Shown here piece after piece: positions 21,084 through 36,100 of a DNA stretch of 64,000 nucleotides. Numbering within the stretch: the stretch's first letter is position 1; the number at the start of each line of letters is the position of its first letter. The DNA comes from Siphonodentalium dalli (lineage: Eukaryota; Mollusca; Scaphopoda; Gadilida; Siphonodentaliidae), in assembly GCA_032622095.1 (NCBI GenBank), contig CP136063.1, positions 15,417,814-15,481,813 on the forward strand, in the 5' to 3' direction. The position numbers and the translations under genes were made by a program. The notes under the pieces were generated by a model. The model was not told the origin of the DNA. It made no database searches and saw nothing but the letters and a program-made list of their open reading frames with translations.

Positions 21084-22614
21084 GTGAGTGTACAATGACC
21101 CTCTCGAAAAAGAACAACTTTCGACTGTTTGTTCGGTTTTGATGGGTATTCGCTTTATAGAAAATCGTGCCACATGTAACTGTCACTATTTATGGGGTGA
21201 TCAGGATGCAAATGTATTAATAAAGCCGACGAAGCATTTATATATATATAAATAAACAACATGTTTCCCATATAATTTAGAAATCCGATTTTCAATCCTA
21301 ATTTTGATAGTATTTCTCTAAATGGCCATAACACAATCTATCTGATCATCAATAACTGACATGTCACTACCGAATACTAATACTACTGATAATTTGCTTT
21401 TGTAAATTGTTGTTATCTAGTATGGCCAACATGGACATAAGACAATTGAAGCTTCCTATCTATTTGCTGATTTATTTGTGATCGCATCCTCCTGGACAAA
21501 CTTGTTCGAACGGTCTAGAAATATGCCTATATAAGTGTATATGTGCGATGACAATGTCACTGACACAGTCGTACGTGATATTGGACCCGCCCATGTTGTG
21601 ATCAAAGTAGGCCAACATACCAAATTTGAGTTTGATCGGGCGAGGTCAATGTCAAGGACAGTCGCACGTTAAATTAGACCTGCCCATATAGTTCCCGGGA
21701 TCAAAGTATGCCAACATACCAAATTCGAGTCGGATCGGTTGAGCAGTTTTATAGTCTATAATACACAAACTTACATCACCAACACAACATAAGTTGGAGA
21801 TACAGATCCTTCCCGGACCTCAATCTGTGTACTTATTTGTTTCTAAGTGGATGTCGACAACTCATGGAACCATAAGCTATTTGTATTTCTTTATCAGAAC
21901 GTAGCTTCACTTCGTACTAGATCAATAGCCGATGCTGGCATTTCCAGGTCTTCTTTGGGACCAGTAAGACATCCAAGAGCGATATCATAGGATCGTTCAA
22001 CTGAACAATGAGGGGGGGGATTATAATCGCCTATAATTAAAAATGGTGACCTGCTTTTCAAAATCATGTGACGATGCTATGTGCCAAAGTTTGACAACGG
22101 ATTGTCACGACTTGACTACACATATCGGCAATATCGGGTAAAGGACCAAAACAACATAAAACAAAATTAATACTATTCAACCACGTTTTCTATAATCTGG
22201 CAGACATATACACATTATACATACTGGTTCAACTTTTCAGACATTACGTAGTTTTATGGTGATTTTTCATAACATAAAAATAGTTCTGCCCAATACAAAA
22301 TTTAAATATGCAATGATAACTGTTTGATTTATTTTCTCGCTGACAGCCATGAAGTCAGTAGTAGACTGAGCTGATGCCAGAGTTTGTCTAGATGCAGAGT
22401 GTGCATTGAACATATTTCCTGTCAAACTGTCTATCGACATCCAAGAAATAATAGTTGTTTTTAAACCAATTGCTTAAATTATTTGAACATTGTGAGTTTA
22501 AACACGTGTTGTTACATTACTATTGCATTCATTTGTTATAAAGGATAATGGTTTTCCCCTTCAAATTGAAAATTCAATAATTAAATGGCACGCCTCCTTA
22601 ACTCCTTCGTATAG
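21084..22614. other. Intron 8, one 95-bp duplication
   Basis: A segment from about 21551, containing AACATACCAAATTTGAG and GATCGGGCGAG, is repeated from 21646 with substitutions (period about 95). It resembles a dispersed invertebrate repeat but could not be named. Nothing else was recognised. Confidence 0.6.
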
Positions 22615-22869
22615 GTATTCAAGAATGGTAAATCGGCACCTGAACAAAGGCAAACGACGGGTGGAAAGAGGCGATATGGTGGTGAAGTGGTATGTAATCT
22701 GCCGACTGTGCACAGGAGGCGCCGGGCTACCACAGAACAGATATACGCAGACGGATATGACGTCAGTCTCAGTTACAATGGCGTCGATTACGGGAATGAA
22801 TATAGAATTGTGATATACGATGGGACATGCTACAAATGTATCCAAGAAACCGCAACGTGTTCCATGTTG
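22615..22869 (+). CDS. VWDE-like: Exon 9: VWDE post-EGF domain
   Basis: The acceptor is AACTCCTTCGTATAG and the donor ATGTTG|GTGAGA. The exon has 85 codons, phase 0 to 0 (residues 465-549). YDVSLSYNGVDYGNEY and IVIYDGTCYKC correspond to the VWDE block with the pattern SNDGxxYSN followed by LYDGxCxxC. Basic clusters GGKRRYGG and HRRRRATT are seen; the second (residues 497-501) is another possible convertase site. A longer open frame in another phase across this region is a shadow. Confidence 0.92.
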
Positions 22870-24619
22870 GTGAGATATGTACAGCTATTGCTTAATGCTT
22901 AGTGTATTCAGTGTTAGATATAATTTGCATCAACGGCTTACGTTTCCCCAAATAGTATAAAGCACATAATGACGTTTTGAAAACAACCCGCTGTTTGATT
23001 TAGAATTATTTATCCACGACATACCAGAGTTATGCACTTCTCTCATATCTGATGTATATTTATTATCTTACTATCGTTTTTTTCTGCCCGGACACCAATT
23101 TATTTTATCGCCATAGTTCTACCGATCATTACCCGACAATCATGTACAGGTTTATCCCATGTCAATTCACCTTCCTCTTGCACTTATAACAGTGTCCTGT
23201 CGCCGCTTGAAACTGGCTTCACTTACTCTTTTCGAAACTATCACTTTTTCATTGGTTGATGTCAGTCAAATGCTATTTTCGTTTAAGATGTGCCATATAC
23301 TAACAATGTTGTTATTTGAGTGAACGCATCTAATCGTTGAGTTACGTGTCTTTGAGGTCAGATCGCTGGATGGAAGTATCCCCATGAGGCCACTCATTAA
23401 ATCCAGTGATATGACCTCTTATGACCTCTTATGACCTCTTCAACATGAATTACATCTGCGTGAGGCGACTCATTAAATCCAGTGATATGACCTCTTCAAC
23501 GTGAAGTACATCTGCGACCAGCTTAATTCACTGTAGATACATATTCACGCCGAGTTAAGATGAACTCCCATATTATAAGATACTTTCCCGATCCGTTCAG
23601 AAATTTACCGCAAACTCTGGTATTCAGATGGAGATTATAATATGCATACAATGTGGTGTTATTTAGGTATATATTATAACTATCAGGTTATCCGACTTCG
23701 TCCGGGCTTTGCCCTTGCATTGACCATTGGGAAGGTCAAGGTCAGGTCGGGGTAACGATTTGACCAGTTCAAAACAGTCCCCGGTATTTTGAAGGTCAAG
23801 GTCAGGTCGGGGTAACGTTTTGGCGGTTTTGACCCGTCCAGAACAAAGCAGCACCCTTATGATGTCATACAGATAAAGCCTCTCGGCGATGAGTCAAGAG
23901 GTATGATTTAGTGCAAGTACATTATTTACGCGATGCGTCGAAAACGGAAACATAAGACGATCGATGGAATCAACTAATAAGTATTGTTCCCGGGCAACAA
24001 AAAATATCTTATGACTTGCAATAAATCTCTCATAATAGTCCACACCCTGGGGCATAACTGGGAAGTCAAGACATAATTTTAGAAGGCAAGGGATGAATTG
24101 ACGCCGAAGTGATTTCGAGTGACAACAATGACGATGTCGGAAATAATAACATATCTCGAACCCGGTGGTCGTAGAATGGGAAAATGGACAGACTCCACGC
24201 TTTGATTGTATTAGGCAATTATCGAAGAGACATAAACGCATTTATTAACAATTTTGCCAGCCTTGGGAAGATTCGTAGAAGCGAGTTATGTGCAATGGAA
24301 ATGCATGCACATTTCCTATGTAACGGTTTAACACTGTCTAAACGCTCTTTATCAACGACACTGCGGATACGAACGCATACCTATTGGGGTGGCGGGGATT
24401 GGAGAATGGGTGCTCTGATGTTCTCAGAAGCGGTGCGATGACATTACATCTGTGATTTAACCCTTAGATATGAAGTTTGGGCTAAATCCGCCCGGCAGTT
24501 TTCCGGCAATAGCTAACAGACAGACAGACAAACATAAGTCCCAAAATATATATTAGATAGCCATATAACGTGCTTTATTCAGGTGGATATTATAATAGTC
24601 ATATAACGTGCATTTGCAG
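22870..24619. other. Intron 9 with small duplications
   Basis: A unit with GATATGACCTCTT and CTCATTAAATCCAGTG occurs twice at 23387-23517, with TATGACCTCT tripled inside. A 60-base unit, GAAGGTCAAGGTCAGGTCGG, is doubled at 23731 and 23791. CATATAACGTGC plus a pyrimidine stretch and CAG is doubled at 24562 and 24600; the second copy is the real acceptor of exon 10. No coding block was recognised. Confidence 0.7.
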
Positions 24620-24692
24620 GACTCTTGCCCGCTGTATACAACAACAGCGCCAACAACAACAACAACGGGAATACCAGAAATCAGAGCCACTC
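24620..24692 (+). CDS. VWDE-like: Exon 10: Thr-rich juxtamembrane stalk
   Basis: The acceptor is GTGCATTTGCAG and the donor CCACTC|GTATGT; 24 codons plus one base (residues 550-573). DSCPLYTTTAPTTTTTG gives a short Thr/Pro stretch suited to O-glycosylation between the cysteine-rich ectodomain and the membrane helix. ACA/AAC trinucleotide repeats make up the stalk, so its length could vary. The phase 1 end joins exon 11 as C|CC (Pro) across a 37-kb intron. Read-through of this donor reaches TAG at 24734-24736. Confidence 0.85.
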
Positions 24693-25028
24693 GTATGTAC
24701 AATGTACTTCTCAACTTAAATTCGAACACATATTAGTATCTACATCAATACTCTACTTAAGATAATATCGACTCTTTTAAATGTTCACTTTAAATCGGAG
24801 TCGATGTTACGATCCAACTTTAAACAGTTCTTTACTCGTCGTGTTATGGGTATATATCAAATTCCTAAGACATTACTCGTTATACGCCACCAAGCTGATT
24901 CTAGTTCCGCTGCACAAATGCCAAGATGCCTAAGTTCGGTGATTCAGTTATGTGTTAGAACTCGACGTTGCTGCGACTTGTCATGCTGGACACAGAAAAC
25001 ATAACAGAACGTCTTGAGTCTGCGAGCC
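24693..25028. other. Start of intron 10, unique sequence
   Basis: About 340 bases with no recognised feature before the satellite begins. An unspliced message would end at 24736, and no AATAAA signal is seen here. Confidence 0.6.
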
Positions 25029-25335
25029 AACATCATATCGGCGATAATTATTTCATGGTGTCACCTGATAATTATAATGGACCAATGGTGGTGCTCCGTT
25101 AGTGGTAACGTCATATCGAAGGTCACGATTTAATAGTGTCACCTGGTCAATAGATTGAACCAATGAGTATGCTCCGTTAGTGACAACATCCTATCGATTA
25201 TAATGATTTCATGGTGTCACCTGATAATTAGAATGGATCAATGGGGTTGATCCGTTAGTGGTAACATCCCATCGATGATAATGATTTCATGGTGTCACCT
25301 GATAATTAGAATGGATCATTGGGGTTGATCCGTTA

Positions 25336-26902
25336 GGCCCGTTCCAAACGACGGATTTTTGTCGACTCGAATCTAATACCAGACCCACAATTGTATTAAC
25401 TGCGTCTAAAATGCGACGTTTGAAACAATTAGATCCGTGTCAGACGCACCACAGACGAATCTCCGTCCAATTCAGACGAATCTTCGTCAGTGATGCGTCT
25501 GAAATCCGTCTTGGTTTCAAACGACGGATTTTTGTCGACTCGAATCTAATACAAGTGACGAGAATAGCCGAAAGTTGCCGAATAACGAATGCAAATGATA
25601 TGATAATGATATGATAATGGTATAATAATGAGGGAGTTCCCCTTATCTATGGAAATACCCACATGACGTCATTTGTCGCACACTCTCTTTGTTATGAAGA
25701 AAGATATATCTATAAGAATTGCTTAGGTAACATTGTGAAAATTTTAATTATTATGGTAGTTTGATTTCTCAACGAACATGGCATGTCACTGACTCACATC
25801 TTTATAATGGATATATTCATCAATGATTTAAGGGATATGGGTTGATTGATAATAATTCATATATACCGATATTCCTTATTGTAAGGGATAGGGGTGGTAG
25901 TCTCTGATGTATACTAATTAATATATACCGGTATTACTTATTATAAGGGGTAGGGGTGGTACCACTGATTTTTAATAATTCATATATACCGGCATTACTT
26001 GTTATGAGGGGTATATGGGTGGTAACCTCTTATTTATAATAATTCATATATTCCGGTATTACTTATTATAAGGGGCAGAGTGGTAGCCTATGATTTATAA
26101 TAATTAATATATACCGGTATACTTATTATGAGGGGTAGGGATAGTAGCCTATGATTTATAATATTCATAGATACCGGTATTCCTTATTATAAAGAATATA
26201 GTGTGGTAGCATATGATTTATAATAATTAATATATTCCGGTATTCCTTATTATAAGGGGCAGAGCGGTAGCCTCAGATTTATAATAATTCATATAAACCG
26301 GCCGGTATTACTTATTATGAGGGGTATGGATAGTAGCCTATGAATTATAATAATTCATATATACCGGTATTCCTTTTTATAAAGAATATAGGGTGGTAGC
26401 CTATGATTTATAATAATTCATATATTCCGGTATTCCATATTATAAGGGGTAGGGGTGGTAGTCTCTGATTTATAATAATTCTTGTATACCGGTATTTACA
26501 TGCATGGTATACACATAGATGGCAATTGGTTGCACGATATAACATTTATTTGTAGCGCCTATTATAGTATATTATATATATGTATTTACTATATACATCC
26601 TCATATACATGAGCACATATATTCGCGCTGCAGTCGCGCATATATATATATATATACATAATTTATACTGTATTTTAGTATATATATGTATAACATATAC
26701 CGGTATATATAGGCCTCTATATCTACGCGTGACCAATTTTTGACGGTAACCGGGAATCCACCTTTAAATAAATCGACCGATGTATTAGATTCGACGCGAC
26801 AAAGATGCGTCCGTCTGTAACAAAATCGACCGCAGACGCATCACCGACGGATTTAATACAATTAGATTCGAGTCGACAAAAATCCGTCGTTTGGAACGGG
26901 CC
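25336..26902. mobile_element. Harbinger-like non-autonomous element, copy 1
   Basis: The ends are GGCCCGTTCCAAACGACGGA and its exact inverse, with TIRs of about 41 bases running to TCGAATCTAAT. The flanks are TTA on the left and TCA on the right inside a satellite monomer, consistent with a 3-base target duplication (TTA type) and with GGCCC-starting TIRs of PIF/Harbinger elements. The interior has subterminal copies of the TIR (near 25515-25550), GACG-rich blocks, and a minisatellite of about 62 bases with ATATACCGGTATT (25840-26500). No transposase; the 67-codon frame at 25411 lies in the subterminal repeats. Confidence 0.85.
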
Positions 26903-28231
26903 TCAGTTGTAACATCCCATCGATGATAATGATTTCATGGTGTCACCTGATAATTAGAATGGATCAATGGGGTTGATCCGTTAGTGGTAACATCCCATCG
27001 ATGATAATGATGTCATGGTGTCACCTGATAATTAGAATGGACCAATGGGGTTGATCCGTTAGTGGTAACATCCCATCGATGATAATGATTTCATGGTGTC
27101 ACCTGATAATTAGAATGGATCATTGGGGTTGATCCGTCAGTGGTAACATCCCATCGATGATAATGATTTCATGGTGTCACCTGATAATTAGAATGGATCA
27201 ATGGGGTTGATCCTTTAGTGGTAACATCCCATCGATGATAATGATTTCATGGTGTCACCTGATAATTAGAATGGATCATTGGGGTTGATCCGTTAGTGGT
27301 AACATCCCATCGATGATAATGATGTCATGGTGTCACCTGATAATTAGATTGGACCAATGGGGTTGATCCGTTAGTGGTAACATCCCATCGATGATTATGA
27401 TTTCATGGTGTCACCTGATAATTAGAATGGATCATTGGGGTTGATCCGTCAGTGGTAACATCCCATCGATGATAATGATTTCATGGTGTCACCTGATAAT
27501 TAGAATGGATCAATGGGGTTGATCCGTTAGTGGTAACACCCCATCGATGATAATGATTTCATGGTGTCACCTGATAATTAGAATGGATCAATGGGGTTGA
27601 TCCGTTAGTGGTAACATCCCATCGATGATAATGATTTCATGGTGTCACCTGATAATTAGAATGGATCAATGGGGTTGATCCGTCAGTGGTAACATCCTAT
27701 CGATAATAATGATTTCATGGTGTCACTTGATAATTAGAATGGACCAATGGGGTTGATCCGTTAGTGGTAACATTCCATCGATGATAATGATTTCACGGTG
27801 TCGCCTGATAATTAGAATGGATAAATAGGGTTGATCCGTTAGTGGTAACATCCCATCGATGATAATGATTTCATGGTGTCACCTGATAATTAGAATGGAT
27901 CAATGGGGTTGATCCATCCGTGGTAACATCCCATCGATGATCATGATGTCATGGTGTCACCTGATAATTAGAATGGATCAATGGGGTTGATCCGTTAGTG
28001 GTAACATTCCATCGATGATAATGATTTCACGGTGTCGCCTGATAATTAGAATGGATAAATAGGGTTGATCCGTTAGTGGTAACATCCCATCGATGATAAT
28101 GATTTCATGGTGTCACCTGATAATTAGAATGGATCAATGGGGTTGATCCATCCGTGGTAACATCCCATCGATGATAATGATTTCATGGTGTCACCTGATA
28201 ATTAGAATGGATCATTGGGGTTGATCCGTTA

Positions 28232-29798
28232 GGCCCGTTCCAAACGACGGATTTTTGTCGACTCGAATCTAATACCAGACCCACAATTGTATTAACTGCG
28301 TCTAAAATGCGACGTTTGAAACAATTAGATCCGTGTCAGACGCACCACAGACGAATCTCCGTCCAATTCAGACGAATCTTCGTCAGTGATGCGTCTGAAA
28401 TCCGTCTTGGTTTCAAACGACGGATTTTTGTCGACTCGAATCTAATACAAGTGACGAGAATAGCCGAAAGTTGCCGAATAACGAATGCAAATGATATGAT
28501 AATGATATGATAATGGTATAATAATGAGGGAGTTCCCCTTATCTGCGGAAATACCCACATGACGTCATTTGTCGCACACTCTCTTTGTTATGAAGAAAGA
28601 TATATCTATAAGAATTGCTTAGGTAACATTGTGAAAATTTTAATTATTATGGTAGTTTGATTTCTCAACGAACATGGCATGTCACTGACTCACATCTTTA
28701 TAATGGATATATTCATCAATGATTTAAGGGATATGGGTTGATTGATAATAATTCATATATACCGATATTCCTTATTGTAAGGGATAGGGGTGGTAGTCTC
28801 TGATGTATACTAATTAATATATACCGGTATTACTTATTATAAGGGGTAGGGGTGGTACCACTGATTTTTAATAATTCATATATACCGGCATTACTTGTTA
28901 TGAGGGGTATATGGGTGGTAACCTCTTATTTATAATAATTCATATATTCCGGTATTACTTATTATAAGGGGCAGAGTGGTAGCCTATGATTTATAATAAT
29001 TAATATATACCGGTATACTTATTATGAGGGGTAGGGATAGTAGCCTATGATTTATAATATTCATTGATACCGGTATTCCTTATTATAAAGAATATAGTGT
29101 GGTAGCATATGATTTATAATAATTAATATATTCCGGTATTCCTTATTATAAGGGGCAGAGCGGTAGCCTCAGATTTATAATAATTCATATAAACCGGCCG
29201 GTATTACTTATTATGAGGGGTATGGATAGTAGCCTATGAATTATAATAATTCATATATACCGGTATTCCTTTTTATAAAGAATATAGGGTGGTAGCCTAT
29301 GATTTATAATAATTCATATATTCCGGTATTCCATATTATAAGGGGTAGGGGTGGTAGTCTCTGATTTATAATAATTCTTGTATACCGGTATTTACATGCA
29401 TGGTATACACATAGATGGCAATTGGTTGCACGATATAACATTTATTTGTAGCGCCTATTATAGTATATTATATATATGTATTTACTATATACATCCTCAT
29501 ATACATGAGCACATATATTCGCGCTGCAGTCGCGCATATATATATATATATACATAATTTATACTGTATTTTAGTATATATATGTATAACATATACCGGT
29601 ATATATAGGCCTCTATATCTACGCGTGACCAATTTTTGACGGTAACCGGGAATCCACCTTTAAATAAATCGACCGATGTATTAGATTCGACGCGACAAAG
29701 ATGCGTCCGTCTGTAACAAAATCGACCGCAGACGCATCACCGACGGATTTAATACAATTAGATTCGAGTCGACAAAAATCCGTCGTTTGGAACGGGCC
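28232..29798. mobile_element. Harbinger-like non-autonomous element, copy 2
   Basis: 1567 bases, the same length as copy 1 and offset exactly 2896 bases, with only a few substitutions (for example near 28547 and 29065). The satellite on both sides is also duplicated, up to about 28000 and 30900. This copy therefore arose by segmental duplication of the array and not by a second insertion. Confidence 0.93.
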
Positions 29799-32130
29799 TC
29801 AGTTGTAACATCCCATCGATGATAATGATTTCATGGTGTCACCTGATAATTAGAATGGATCAATGGGGTTGATCCGTTAGTGGTAACATCCCATCGATGA
29901 TAATGATGTCATGGTGTCACCTGATAATTAGAATGGACCAATGGGGTTGATCCGTTAGTGGTAACATCCCATCGATGATAATGATTTCATGGTGTCACCT
30001 GATAATTAGAATGGATCATTGGGGTTGATCCGTCAGTGGTAACATCCCATCGATGATAATGATTTCATGGTGTCACCTGATAATTAGAATGGATCAATGG
30101 GGTTGATCCTTTAGTGGTAACATCCCATCGATGATAATGATTTCATGGTGTCACCTGATAATTAGAATGGATCATTGGGGTTGATCCGTTAGTGGTAACA
30201 TCCCATCGATGATAATGATGTCATGGTGTCACCTGATAATTAGATTGGACCAATGGGGTTGATCCGTTAGTGGTAACATCCCATCGATGATTATGATTTC
30301 ATGGTGTCACCTGATAATTAGAATGGATCATTGGGGTTGATCCGTCAGTGGTAACATCCCATCGATGATAATGATTTCATGGTGTCACCTGATAATTAGA
30401 ATGGATCAATGGGGTTGATCCGTTAGTGGTAACACCCCATCGATGATAATGATTTCATGGTGTCACCTGATAATTAGAATGGATCAATGGGGTTGATCCG
30501 TTAGTGGTAACATCCCATCGATGATAATGATTTCATGGTGTCACCTGATAATTAGAATGGATCAATGGGGTTGATCCGTCAGTGGTAACATCCTATCGAT
30601 AATAATGATTTAATGGTGTCACTTGATAATTAGAATGGACCAATGGGGTTGATCCGTTAGTGGTAACATTCCATCGATGATAATGATTTCACGGTGTCGC
30701 CTGATAATTAGAATGGATAAATAGGGTTGATCCGTTAGTGGTAACATCCCATCGATGATAATGATTTCATGGTGTCACCTGATAATTAGAATGGATCAAT
30801 GGGGTTGATCCATCCGTGGTAACATCCCATCGATGATCATGATGTCATGGTGTCACCTGATAATTAGAATGGATCAATGGGGTTGATCCGTTAGTGGTAA
30901 CATCATATCGATGATAATGATTTCATGGTGTCACCTGATAATTAGAATGGACCAATGAGTATGCTCCGTTAGTGGTAACATCCCATCAATGATAATGATT
31001 TCATGGTGTCACCTGATAATTAGAATGGATCAATGGGGTTGATCCGTTAGTGGTAACATTCCATCGATGATAATGATTTCATAGTGTCACCTGCTAATTA
31101 GAACGGACCAATGGGGTTGAACCGTTAGTGGTAACATTCCATCGATGATAATGATTTCATGGTGTCACCTGATAATTAGAATGGATCAATGGGGTTGATC
31201 CGTTAGTGGTAACATCATATCGATGATAATGATTTCATGGTGTCACCTGATAATTATAATGGATCAATGGGGTTGATCCGTTAGTGGTAACATCCCATCG
31301 ATGATAATTATTTAATGGTGTCACCTGATAATTAGAATGGATCAATGGGGTTGATCCGTTAGTGGTAACATCCTATCGATGATAATGATTTCATGGTGTC
31401 ACCTGATAATTAGAATGGATCAATGGGGTTGATCCGTTAGTGGTAACATCCTATCGATGATAACGATTTCATGGTGTCACCTGATAATTAGAATGGATCA
31501 ATGGGGTTGATACGTTAGTGGTAACATCCCATCGAAGATAATGTTTTCATGGTGTCACCTGATAATTAGAATGGATCAATGGAGTTGAACCGTTAGTGGT
31601 AACATCCCATCGTTGATAGTGATTTCATGGTGTCACCTGATAATTAGAATGGAGCAATGGGGTTGATCCGTTAGTGACAACATCCTATCGATGATAATGA
31701 TTTCATGGTGTCACCTGATAATTAGAATGGATCAATGGGGTTGATCCGTTAGTGGTACCATCCCATCGATGATAATGATTTCATGGTGTCACCTGATAAT
31801 TAGAATGGATCAATGGGGTTGATCCGTCAGTTTTAACATCCCATCGATGATAATGATTTCATGGTGTCACCTGATAATTAGAATGGATCCATGGGGTTGA
31901 TCCATTTGTGGTAACATCCCATCGGTGATAATTATGTCATGGTGTCACCTGATAATTATAATGGATCAATGGGGTTGATCCGTTAGTGGTAACATCCCAT
32001 CGATGATTTCATGGTGTCACCTGATGATTAGAATGGATCAATGGGGTTGGTCTGTTTGTGGTAACATCCCATCGATGGTAATGATTTCATGGTGTCACCT
32101 GATAATTAGAATGGATCAATGGGGTTGATC

Positions 32131-33110
32131 CGTCAGGGGTAACATCCCATCGATGATAATGATTTCATGGTGTCACCTGATAATTATAATGGATCAATGG
32201 GGTTGATCCGTTAGTGGTAACATCCCATCAATGATAATGTTTTCATGGTGTCACCTGATAATTATAATGGATCAATGGGGATGATCCGTTATTGGTAACA
32301 TCCCATCGATGATAATGATTTCATGGTGTCACCTGATAATTAGAATGGATCAATGGGGTTGATCCGTTAGTGGTAACATCCCATCGATGATAATGATTTC
32401 ATGGTGTCACCTGATAATTAGAATGGATCAATGGGGTTGATCCGTTAGTGGTAACATCCCATCGATGATAATGATTTCATGGTGTCACCTGATAATTAGA
32501 ATGGATCAATGGGGTTGATCCGTCAGGGGTAACATCCCATCGATGATAATGATTTCATGGTGTCACCTGATAATTATAATGGATCAATGGGGTTGATCCG
32601 TTAGTGGTAACATCCCATCGATGATAATGATTTCATGGTGTCACCTGATAATTATAATGGATCAATGGGGATGATCCGTTATTGGTAACATCCCATCGAT
32701 GATAATGATTTCATGGTGTCACCTGATAATTAGAATGGATCAATGGGGTTGATCCGTTAGTGGTAACATCCCATCGATGATAATGATTTCATGGTGTCAC
32801 CTGATAATTAGAATGGATCAATGGGGTTGATCCGTTAGTGGTAACATCCCATCGATGATAATGATTTCATGGTGTCACCTGATAATTAGAATGGATCAAT
32901 GGGGTTGATCCGTCAGGGGTAACATCCCATCGATGATAATGATTTCATGGTGTCACCTGATAATTATAATGGATCAATGGGGTTGATCCGTTAGTGGTAA
33001 CATCCCATCGATGATAATGATTTCATGGTGTCACCTGATAATTATAATGGATCAATGGGGATGATCCGTTATTGGTAACATCCCATCGATGATAATGATT
33101 TCATGGTGTC
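32131..33110. repeat. 390-bp higher-order satellite repeat, block 1
   Basis: The marker CGTCAGGGGTAAC occurs at 32131, 32521 and 32911, each followed by the marker GATGATCCGTTATTGG. Five monomers form one 390-base unit, here in three near-identical copies. Confidence 0.9.
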
Positions 33111-36100
33111 ACCTGATAATTATAATGGATCAATGGGGTTGATCCGTTTGTGGTAACATCCCATCAATGATAATGATTTCATGGTGTCACCTGATAATTC
33201 GAATGGATCAATGGGGTTGATCCGTTAGTGGTAACATCCCATCGATGATAATGATTTCATGGTGTCACCTGATAATTAGAATGGATCAATGGGGTTGATC
33301 CGTTAGTGGTAACATCCCATCGATGATAATTATGTCATGGTGTCACCTGATAATTAGAATGGATCAATGGGGTTGATCCGTTAGTGGTAACATCCCATCG
33401 ATGATAATGATTTCATGGTGTCACCTGATAATTTGAATGGATCAATGGGGTTGATCCGTTAGTGGTAACATCCCATCGATGATAATGATTTCATGGTGTC
33501 ACCTGATAATTAGAATGGATCAATGGGGTTGATCCGTTAGTGGTAACATCCCATCGATCATAATGATTTCATGGTGTCACCTGATAATTAGAATGGATCA
33601 ATGGGGTTGATCCGTCAGGGGTAACATCCCATCGATGATAATGATTTCATGGTGTCACCTGATAATTATAATGGATCAATGGGGTTGATCCGTTAGTGGT
33701 AACATCCCATCGATGATAAAGATTTCATGGTGTCACCTGATAATTGTAATGGACCAATGAGTATGCTCCGTTAGTGGTAACATCCCATCGATGATAATGA
33801 TTTCATGGTGTCAGCTGATAATTATAATGGATCAATGGGGTTGATCCGTTTGTGATAACATCCCATCAATGATAATGATTCCATGGTGTCACCTGATAAT
33901 TAGAATGGACCTATGGGGTTGATCCGTTTGTGGTAACATCCCATCGATTATAATGATTGCATGGTGTCACCTGATAATTAGAATGGATCAATGGGGTTGA
34001 TCCGTTTGTGATAACATCCCATCGGTGATATTGATTTCATGGTGTCACCTGATAATTAGAACGGATCAATGGGGATGATCCGTTAGTGGTAACATCCCAT
34101 CAATGATAATGATTTCATGGTGTCACCTGATAATTAGAATGGATCAATGGGGTTGATCCTTCAGTGGTAACATCCCATCGATGATAATGAGTTCATGGTG
34201 TCACCTGATCATTATAATGGATCAATGGGGCTGATCTGTTAGTGGTAACATCCCATCAATGATAATGATTTCATGGTGTCACCTCATAATTATAATGGAT
34301 CAATGGGGATGATCCGTTATTGGTAACATCCCATCGATGATAATGATTTCATGGTGTCACCTGATAATTAGAATGGATCAATGGGGTTGATCCGTTAGTG
34401 GTAACATCCCATCGATGATAATGATTTCATGGTGTCACCTGATAATTAGAATGGATCAATGGGGTTGATCTGTTTGTGGTAACATCCCATCGATGATAAT
34501 GATTTCATGGTGTCACCTGATAATTAGAATGGACCAATGAGTATGCTCCGTTAGTGGTAACATCCCATCGATGATAATGATTTCATGGTGTCACCTGATA
34601 ATTAGAATGGATCAATGGGGTTGATCCGTTTGTGGTAACATCCCATCAATGATAATGAGTTCATGGTGTCACCTGATAATTAGAATGGATCAATGGGGTT
34701 GATCCGTTAGTGGTAACATCCCATCGATGATTTCATGGTGTCACCTGATAATTAGAATGGATCAATGGGGTTGATCCGTTTGTGGTAACATCCCATCGAT
34801 TATAATGATTTCATGGTGTCACCTGATAATTAGAATGGATCAATGGGGTTGATCCATCCGTGGTAACATCCCATCGATGATAATGAATGCATGGTGTCAC
34901 CTGATAATTAGAATGGATCAATGAGGTTGATCCGTTAGTGGTAACATCCCATCGATGATAATGATTTCATGGTGTCACCTGATAATTAGAATGGATCAAT
35001 GTGGTTGATCCGTTAGTGGTAACATCCCATCGATTATATTGATTTAATGGTGTCACCTGATAATTAGAATGGATCAATGAGTATGCTCCGTTAGTGACCA
35101 CAACCTATCGATGATAATGATTTCATGGTGTCACCTGATAAATAGAATGGAACAATGGGGTTGATCCGTTAGTGGTAACATCCCATCGATGATAATGATT
35201 TCATGGTGTCACCTGATAATTAGAATGGATCAATGGGTTGATCCGTTAGTGATAACATCCTATCGATGATAATGATTTCATGGTGTCACCTGCTAATTAG
35301 AATGGATCAATGGGGTTGATCCGTCAGTTTTAACATCCCATCGATGATAATGATTTCATGGTGTCACCTGATAATTAGAATGGTTCAATGGGGTTGATCC
35401 ATTTGTGGTAACATCCCATCGGTGATAATTATGTCATGGTGTCACCTGATAATTATAATGGATCAATGGGGTTGATCCGTTAGTGGTAACATCCCATCGA
35501 TGATTTCATGGTGTCACCTGATAATTAGAATGGATCAATGGGGTTGGTCTGTTTGTGGTAACATCCCATCGATGGTAATGATTTCATGGTGTCACCTGAT
35601 AATTAGAATGGATCAATGGGGATGATCGTTAGGTGGTAACATCCCATCAATGATAATGATTTCATGGTGTCACCTGATAATTAGAATGGATCAATGGGGT
35701 TGATCCGTCAGGGGTAACATCCCATCGATTATAATGATTTCATGGTGTCACCTGATAATTATAATGGATCAATGGGGTTGATCCGTTAGTGGTAACATCC
35801 CATCGATGATAATGATTTCATGGTGTCACCTGATAATTAGAATGGATCAATGGGGTTGATCCGTTAGTGGTAACATCCCATCGATGATAATGATTTCATG
35901 GTGTCACCTGATAATTAGAATGGATCAATGGGGTTGATCCGTTAGTGGTAACATCCCATCGATGATAATGATTTCATGGTGTCACCTGATAATTAGAATG
36001 GATCAATGGGGTTGATCCGTCAGGGGTAACATCCCATCGATGATAATGATTTCATGGTGTCACCTGATAATTATAATGGATCAATGGGGTTGATCCGTTA

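Noticed and set aside
22523-22813. 96-codon frame overlapping exon 9
   Set aside because: Wrong phase; the exon 9 frame carries the VWDE motifs and good splice sites.
25411-25614. 67-codon frame, repeated at 28307
   Set aside because: Lies in subterminal repeats of the Harbinger-like element, and the two copies are a segmental duplication.
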